From Apostichopus japonicus (Eukaryota; Echinodermata; Holothuroidea; Aspidochirotida; Stichopodidae): a DNA stretch of 64,000 nt. The stretch lies in contig NC_092562.1 of the NCBI RefSeq assembly GCF_037975245.1, positions 10,145,001 through 10,209,000 on the forward strand, read 5' to 3'. The notes beneath the pieces were generated by a model. That model did no database searches. It worked only from the letters and a program-made list of their open reading frames with translations, and was not told the DNA's origin. The position numbers and the translations under genes were made by a program. Positions 57,606 to 64,000 of the stretch are shown in pieces. Position 1 is the stretch's first letter. Each line of letters starts with the position of its first letter.

Positions 57606-58309
57606 AAATGCAGCTTTTCAAGGCCTGGGCAGTGCCATTTACTGCAATCTGGGAGGCAATATTTGCCAAAAAATTAGATAGTGAGCCAGCAGTTATGACT
57701 TTTTATTTCATCAATGGCCTGCAACCCCCCACTTCTGACAAGAAATCTCCGCCACTGATTACATCGCATGCCATCGTGTACCGTACGGTCCGTAAAAGTT
57801 GCGCAGTATACCACCGGATGCTAATGTAAACAACGAAATGTCTTATGTAGATGGAGAAAAAGCATGGGGGTCCAATTATGTCAAACTCTCTTTTACATTA
57901 GTAGTGGCGAATTAGTTGGACAAGCTTAGAACTTTATTTTAACTACCAAGGAGATCATTTTTAAACCATTCACTCCTTAAGCTACATCATTGCAATTAAT
58001 TTTTCTTTCAGTAGGTGCCCGAAAAATTCTCAGCATATTGCCCGAATTTTCAGGGAAAACAAATTTGGTTGGGGGGGGGGGGGGTTGTAGCCCCGCCTCC
58101 TACGCCATTGCGTGTAGTGTTCGGTTTCGAAATATCTGAAATCTGATATCGGAAATATCTGCTATTTTTCATTACCTTCAACCAAGTTTATAATAACCGT
58201 TATAAGAGGTTTTAATGTTTGTACACCAATAAATTAACTGTGTCTGGATTTTCAAAAATTTCCTGACCAACATTCTGAACAAATAATGGGCTTAAAACCT
58301 TGAAAAGTG

Positions 58310-58645
58310 GGGCTTTCGGGTATTGTGGGCCGCGACGTAGAATCACCTATACAAAATCAATGATCCACAGGATATGCGATGAGGTCGAACATGATGTGTG
58401 ACTGGTGACAATCTTCAAAAAGGTTATGGATGAAAACAAAACTTTTGGGAAATGGTTCTCAGGTAAAAGTGTACATCTAGTTGGTCATTTTCAAGCCCGA
58501 GAAGTGCCATTTCCGGTGATCTGGGGGTTATCAAAACCAGAAATTTTCTTGTACGCTCCGCGCCAACCAATGGTGGCGCTCCGCTTAGATAGTAATTCGC
58601 GCCCCCCCCCCCGGGTTAGAAAATCCTGGATGCGCCCCTGGCAAT
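58310..58645 (+). repeat. Repeat with shared module, copy 2
   Basis: Same order as copy 1: ATTGTGGGCCGCGACGTAGA, CATGATGTGTGACTGGTGAC, module at 58549, end TTAGAAAATCCTGGATGCGC. Confidence 0.8.
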
Positions 58646-59649
58646 GATGTACCATATACAACCCATTCATGTGATGCAAAACTACTAAAACTATATGCTT
58701 GGTCTGCACTTTTAAACAGTTCCAGATAGGATGTCGTAAAGCCTTTACGGTTCAAAGTAACAGTTTTTGTTTATTGTGAAGATTAAATACACACGTCTAC
58801 ACGTTAGACAGTTAGTGCGCTTAATGCTGAAAAAGTTGGGTGTAACAACATCCTAGAATTTGTTTTAATATTTAAATGTTACTGGAAGTAAGATTCAATA
58901 ATCCACGCTTTTTGTCTTGTAAGGCTTAGAACATCAGAACATTTATTGAAAATTCTTTTCGCAGAAGAAGGCTAAAACCTAACAGAATCGGTTGATTAAA
59001 TTAGATTCTTCAACTCGCAAATGAAACTTTTCTCGATCTTAGCTGCGGGTGACCACATCTTTTTATTTCGGTTAAAAATGCTTTTCATCTTTTAGATAGA
59101 TGACCTTTCATGACATTGAGGTAAAGCTTGTTTAAGCATGTTATCAGTTACTGTCATCGTTTGTTTTGCCTTTATATGAAAGAGCATAATTTAAAGTACA
59201 AATTGTGTGAAAATAGGGAGGATCGAAGGTGATATAAACCCTTTTAGAAAATCTTTGGTTAAATGTTGATATTACTCCGAGCGAGCAGATGGAAGGGTGG
59301 GAATTCAGTATGCTAAACTAAACTTGCTCCTCTTCTAGCTCAAAATCTAAACGGTTATGATGTGGAAGTTTGCAAGCGCCATGATAGACCAAGATCTCAG
59401 TTATCATGTGGTGGGTAGGATATGCCAGTTGAAAACTTCTATCTATGCATTGGCAGGTCTTGAAAGTGACGAGTTTAGTGTATAAGTCAATAGAACAATT
59501 AATTCTGGTGCGAGACCTATAGACCAATCGAACGCTTTCCGGACTAGTGCAGAGCGTCTCGGAGTTGCCAGTTGAACGCACTTAATAGCTTAGCATCCTA
59601 AACGTCAACAGGAAGTTGTTACCATAGCAGATAGCGTAGAGCAATATAG

Positions 59650-59735
59650 ACCGCAGAGATGTTATGAAATTGAAATGACGAATAAAACAAAACGTTCTGC
59701 TTTATGGTATATACTGTTGTTTATTAGACTGATGT
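59650..59735 (+). repeat. Flanking repeat, copy 2 (pair with 54955-55042)
   Basis: See copy 1; GATGTTATGAAATTGAAATG and GTTGTTTATTAGACTGATG are shared. Confidence 0.6.
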
Positions 59736-60564
59736 CTTGTCATGTACCACACAACACATTCATTGCTAAACATCTACAGGAAGTTGTTACGAAAGTAAAT
59801 GTTCATTCTCGGTTTTAATGATGTCCAGGTGTACCCACATGTTATATCTTTATTCAGCTACAGAGCTATATATAACAGGTTAATGCTTATACAGATGAAG
59901 CTGCGTAAACTTACAGGCCATTAGTAACACCCGCAAATAAGCTAGAAAAAGCCAAACGAATTGTCACTGATGTTCACACTTCAGCAAGCATTGTAATTCC
60001 ACATACCAAGTATTTTTGCTTCATTGAGATATTTTCTAAACACCCCCTCAAAAATATCCGGGAATATATTGGAGGGCCGTGAAACCCTGCAGAAGACTAC
60101 TTTTCCAAACTTCTAGCAAGTTTAGAACACTAGCATTGTGGCCATTACTGCTGACCTTTCAAATGTGTATGCGTGGTTGTAGAATATAGAATGTATACCC
60201 CCAAAAACGCCGGTATATATTTTTTTTCGTTTTACATGGGAGATTTTGTCTTCACCAAGATTGGTCGAGATGAAAAAAAAAAAAAAACTGCTGATGTTTA
60301 TTTTATAAAGAAGACATAGTAAGTGCCCAACTTTTTTTCAAGATTGTAGCTTTCAGTTCGTTTTCTGCAGACAGAGTCGTTTCACTGTTTTGTTGTTCGG
60401 TCATGGTCATCTAGCGGACCCCTTAACATTCCTCACCGTTTGCATCTTCAAAGAAAGAAAGAAAAAAAAAACATACCAACAAACTTACCAACACAGACAG
60501 TTATGATTTTTTATTCTGGTCGTCAGAACACCAATAAACTGAATACAGCTACGAGAATCACTGG

Positions 60565-60903
60565 CGTGCACAGGTTTTCAAAAAAAGGGTGGGGGAGGGG
60601 TGGGGGGGAGAATGAGTTGGAATCCAAAATTCGCCTCGACTGATTCAGGCAGGGTCTGAACATTACAATAAGTACCAGAGGAGAATGAGGGATTTATGGT
60701 ATTGGGGTATGTGTGTTTGAGAGGAGGCATCATATGTATATTTAGACCATAAATTAGCTGTATATAGCCCTGAACACAAGGTTCTGCTAATAAGGTTTGA
60801 TTTTTTTTGGGGGGGGGGAAGGGTGGGGTGTACACCCGCAAATTCTTGAACGTTTCCCCCAGACTGACTATAGAAGGTGTGGCCATGAATCGAGTCATGC
60901 ACG
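60565..60903. mobile_element. Probable MITE with CACTGGCGTGCA ends
   Basis: CACTGGCGTGCACAGG at the left is inverted at the right as GTCATGCACGCCACT. The interior has poly-G runs and CCCCCAGACTGACT. No clear target duplication. Confidence 0.5.
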
Positions 60904-60980
60904 CCACTAAATGAGAAAACTACCAACGTAAACACAGTTTTATACAACAAAGATAGACTATATGGTAGTGATGTTCTTAC

Positions 60981-61103
60981 CTGGCAATGTTACATCATCG
61001 TGATATTCTTCACGAAAGGTCGTACCAATTTTGCCCTCAATTAAAAGGTTAATTTCGTCGCAAAAGTTGAAGGTAGAGGCTGGAAACGTGTAGCTCCACG
61101 GCT
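60981..61103 (-). CDS. Internal exon of an unrecognised gene at the right edge
   Basis: A TTTTATAG acceptor precedes base 61103 and a CCAG/GTAAGA donor follows 60981. The 123 bases are phase 1 in and phase 1 out and read PWSYTFPASTFNFCDE..., then FREEYHDDVTLP: acidic, aromatic-rich, with a single Cys. The preceding exon (62457-62528) ends in the required phase, and the joined Glu codon gives DNDGEPWSYTF. Symmetric phase-1 exons are typical of extracellular modular proteins in animals, but no family is recognised. Confidence 0.6.
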
Positions 61104-61153
61104 CTATAAAAAAAAATACGAAGATTTCATCGTTAAAACCCAGATAAGCGAAA

Positions 61154-61220
61154 AGACAGACCAGCGGTGACACCCATGCACCATGCAGCCCCCTACATGG
61201 GTGTCACCGCTGGACTGTCT
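61154..61220. repeat. Long near-perfect hairpin, 25-bp arms
   Basis: The arms at 61154-61178 and 61196-61220 are reverse complements with one mismatch and contain CAGCGGTGACACCCATG. The loop is 17 bases. It lies about 50 bp upstream of the exon acceptor at 61104 on the minus strand. Confidence 0.93.
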
Positions 61221-61419
61221 TCGAGAGAGTCAGGTCCCCCACCGTCCCCTTGGCAATGGGACAATTATCTCACATGGATCCTGTTCGGAAGACTACACTC
61301 TTAAATGCACGGCTACATTCATGGGGGGGGGGGGGAGGGTTGGTAAGTCTGGTGGACGGAAATAATTTCCTGACCTGATTTGTCCCTTTACCATACAATG
61401 CCATCCACACCCTAATCGT

Positions 61420-62300
61420 TGACCCTGAACCCAAATGGATTTGGTCCCCCCCCCCCCAAAGAAAAACAAATGTGACCCAAAATTTGTTGTGACCCAAACA
61501 GTGCTTGTGACCAAAAATTGCTTGTGACCCGAAATTTGTTTGTACTACAAATTTTGTGGACAAAAATTCTTTGGACCAAACTTTGGGACCAAAAAAGAAT
61601 ACTGCAAGCGGCGCGACTTGTTGTTGTATATTTGCAAGAATCAGATATAAACATGAAGATCAAACGGTACATACATACGGTAAGAGAAAAAGCCAGTAAA
61701 ATGTATCAGTATATTAAGTTGTACTTAACTTGGAGGTATATAAAGAAAATTCAAAAATGACATACATCGATGACCATGAATGATACAAGACTATAAACCC
61801 CCCAAAACAGCCTTAAAAATTATGGTCCGATAAAAATTAGGACCCTAACAATTTTCAGGTTTCCGGCCAGTGGCGTCTGCACGATTTCATGGGTGGTGGG
61901 GCCAAGTACCCAATTCCCCCGACTGGCATCCCTTCCCCCTTCCCCACCACTTACTTAATTTGTTTTCAAATTCCCCCGACTGAGCCCCGAGGTTGAGCGA
62001 GGCATGGCTATTGCCCCCATTTGCGCAGGCCACTGCCCCCCCCCTCAAATAAATGGTAGGCCTACAAAATAGTTTTGGTCTAAATCTAAACACATTTTAT
62101 TCGAAAATTGAATTGGCCAAAAACGATTTTGGTCCCAAAATATTTCGGGTCACAAGCACTGATTGGGTCATAACAAACTTTGGGTCACATTTTTTTTTCG
62201 TGAACAAAATTTTGGTCTCAAATAATTTGGTCCGAAAAAAAAGTCCCCCAAAAAATTTGGTCAAAAAATATTGGGGTCACAAAACTACTTTTCTTGGTAC
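61420..62300. repeat. Degenerate long inverted repeat built of GGGTCACAA-like units
   Basis: The left part (61420-61600) repeats TTGTGACCCAAA-like units. The right part (62090-62300) repeats the reverse complement TTTGGGTCACAA. The middle holds a smaller CAGTGGCGTCTGC...GCAGGCCACTG insertion (61870-62035). The layout resembles a transposon with long terminal arms made of subrepeats. Confidence 0.6.
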
Positions 62301-62456
62301 AAACACAATTTGGGATGAAATAAAAATGCTCCGAATTGTTTTTCTTTTTGTCGGAACGTAGAGACGTCGCAACATAGAGACGTCGGAACAAAGGGATGTC
62401 ACCGATTTTAGATCAAACTTAGAGAGTAGCAATAACCACTGGGCGACATTACTTAC

Positions 62457-62528
62457 CTCCGTCATTGTCAGTTCCAGTTAAAGACCCGACAAAAAATTGG
62501 ACCTCGTCAAAATTTTCACCCTCAGGAG
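62457..62528 (-). CDS. Upstream exon of the same unrecognised gene
   Basis: A CTTTCGTAG acceptor and a GGAG/GTAAGT consensus donor bound 72 bases (phase 1 in and out). It reads PEGENFDEVQFFVGSLTG... ending DNDG. The gene should continue upstream past the right edge of the window or into unseen exons. Confidence 0.55.
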
Positions 62529-64000
62529 CTACGAAAGATGATACAAAAAATTAAATCAGCACTTTTACAAACTTAAATTTAATGCCAACTCACATAATTC
62601 GGTATAGATTTTTTCTACCAATTCGTAATCCTTAAGATATCACACAAGTACATATATTAACATTGACGGTGTAGGGTTTTTTTTCCAACCTTCAAATTTC
62701 GTGATATTTTGTAAATGCATCTGGCAACCGTAGAGTGAATGATTCCGTCAGGGCACTGTATCTATTTTCCCCTCTATAATATTTCAATCATATATCCACA
62801 GAGTAAAATGAATATTTCTACGAAATACTAGGATCAATATTAGATGAAATTACAGATACAGAGAACGTTGACAGCTTAACAAACATTCCAGATTTATCAG
62901 GGATAATCACAATCAAGAAGAACACTATTCATATATAACCTCATTCAAACTTTTGAAGAGCATTTGCCCAGATGGCATCACAGGTCACCAGCATCCTGGA
63001 GTAGTTGAAGGTTTAGCCAGTCAAAGTACTAGTTACATTCAATCGACCATATCTTGAGTTAGGAACACGATATTGATATGGGAATTTTCAACTCACCGTG
63101 CCGAAGGAATATTTGTTTATCTTCCATGTAAGCTTTTACATTGTGTGACGACAGATATCTATTTAAAGTTAATACTCCTCAGTATCCCAGTTAACACTCC
63201 TCAGTATCTATATATTATTTGGGAATATCAGAATCTCTGGGACAGTAATTCTGAGAACATTCATTCATACTCCGCATGTTCATGTTCATACTTAGCATGT
63301 TCGGTTATGATGGGGGGGGGGGGGCAATACTAAAATGACCTTTATGAATACTTTCAAGTTCTGTGCTTTTTTTTTTTTGGCCTTCGTAGCGCGAGTCAGT
63401 GATGAATAAATATCACGTATTTTGAAAAAGCTACGCGGGTATATTCTTAATCTACGTCTTTCTGAGAAGAAGAAGAAGAAGAAGCCAGGAATTCTTTGAA
63501 CTGCCATCCTTTCTCTGTTAAATCAGTCAAATGTTGTTTTGATTTAACTTCTGATATCCTGTGTCTGAAGATTGGCAGACGTTATGAAGAGAATCGTGTA
63601 AAATATCACCTGTTTTCTGGTAAATCACCGTGACTGTGCAGTGGTTAAACTTTTCAACCCACACGTGCACGTAGTATCGCGATTGTCTGTGCTTCCCGAA
63701 TTCCAAGAAAACAACGATTGTTTGATTGTTGCTACAATGTCAAAAGGTCAAGCAGCTGCGCAAGATGCAACGTCAGAGTTAATAAAAAAAAAGGAAAAAA
63801 AAGGGGGAAATCACTAAAATGTGGACGGTTCATTTGTTTACTAGGAAAATAAAAGACAGGTAAATGTTTGGTTTTGTTGTTGTCATATTTCTTTTAAATA
63901 CTTTTAATTTGATGATCTGTAGAGTTCGAGTTGAGTTAAAAGCGTTTCCTAATTATGAGTCTACCGTTTCTTTGAAAACCTGTTTATTCCCCAAATTTAA
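62529..64000. other. Right flank without recognised features
   Basis: AT-rich sequence with a poly-G run (63312-63323), a T run (63368-63379) and a GAAGAA microsatellite (63464-63484). It probably lies in an intron or upstream of the preceding minus-strand gene. Confidence 0.4.

Larger units (their letters stand above)
50399..60980. other. Repeat-dense stretch without recognised genes
   Basis: Between the phospholipase start and the right-hand gene I find nested transposon remnants, poly-G tracts (for example 51453-51461, 52426-52434, 58072-58084) and AT-rich spacer. The minus-strand frame at 59318-59581 ends in an acidic tail but has no splice junction in a workable phase. Confidence 0.5.

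Noticed and set aside
59318..59581. Minus-strand frame with acidic C terminus (FELEEEQV) as terminal exon of the right-edge gene
   Set aside because: The likely acceptor (CTATAG before about 59519) gives the wrong phase for the exon at 60981. In the required phase a stop appears after about 24 codons.
1..64000. CRISPR arrays, bacterial operons or prophage
   Set aside because: The window has spliced animal genes. Direct repeats are tandem minisatellites without unique spacers, and no prokaryotic gene organisation is present.

Overview
This is a window of animal nuclear DNA. Most of it is AT-rich and non-coding, with small exons bounded by GT/AG junctions, many short DNA transposons, SINE and LINE remnants, minisatellites and poly-G runs. 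Two conserved animal genes (AEBP2 and FAM32A) and a secreted phospholipase A2 can be rebuilt exon by exon. Together with telomere-like TTAGGG sequence and many MITE families, this fits a marine invertebrate, perhaps a deuterostome such as an echinoderm. The species cannot be fixed from the window, and the placement is inference.

Layout. From 1 to about 28,300 the window is mostly intergenic or intronic. Four minus-strand candidate exons (3213-3581, 21430-21542, 22150-22256, 28253-28328) have good reading frames and may belong to one unrecognised acidic, Ser/Gln-rich protein. From 28659 to 32963 (minus) lies a complete four-exon FAM32A gene of 112 codons. About 2 kb away, in divergent orientation, AEBP2 (plus, 34990-39572) has four coding exons for 279 residues with three C2H2 zinc fingers. 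Its 3' end (poly(A) signal at 40864) faces the 3' end of a secreted phospholipase A2 gene (minus, 41765-50398, poly(A) signal near 41331). That gene encodes a signal peptide, a calcium loop and a catalytic His-Asp, followed by about 430 residues of Ala-Pro-Val-Thr/Glu-Lys repeats. From about 50.4 to 60.9 kb is a dense nest of hAT-like and other repeats. Two further minus-strand exons (60981-61103, 62457-62528) belong to an unrecognised gene that probably continues past the right edge.

The genes do not form one pathway. AEBP2 is a cofactor of Polycomb repressive complex 2, FAM32A is a small nuclear factor of the catalytic spliceosome, and the phospholipase is secreted. The most notable observations are: the repeat-tailed phospholipase; a LINE 3' tail that abuts and seems to supply the splice acceptor of AEBP2 exon 2; a perfect 19-bp-arm hairpin in the AEBP2 3' UTR; a hammerhead-ribozyme-like stem-loop in a dispersed repeat; a TTAA-flanked MITE family with three copies; a MITE whose interior is degenerate telomere repeat; and repeat families with different bodies that share one 3' terminus.
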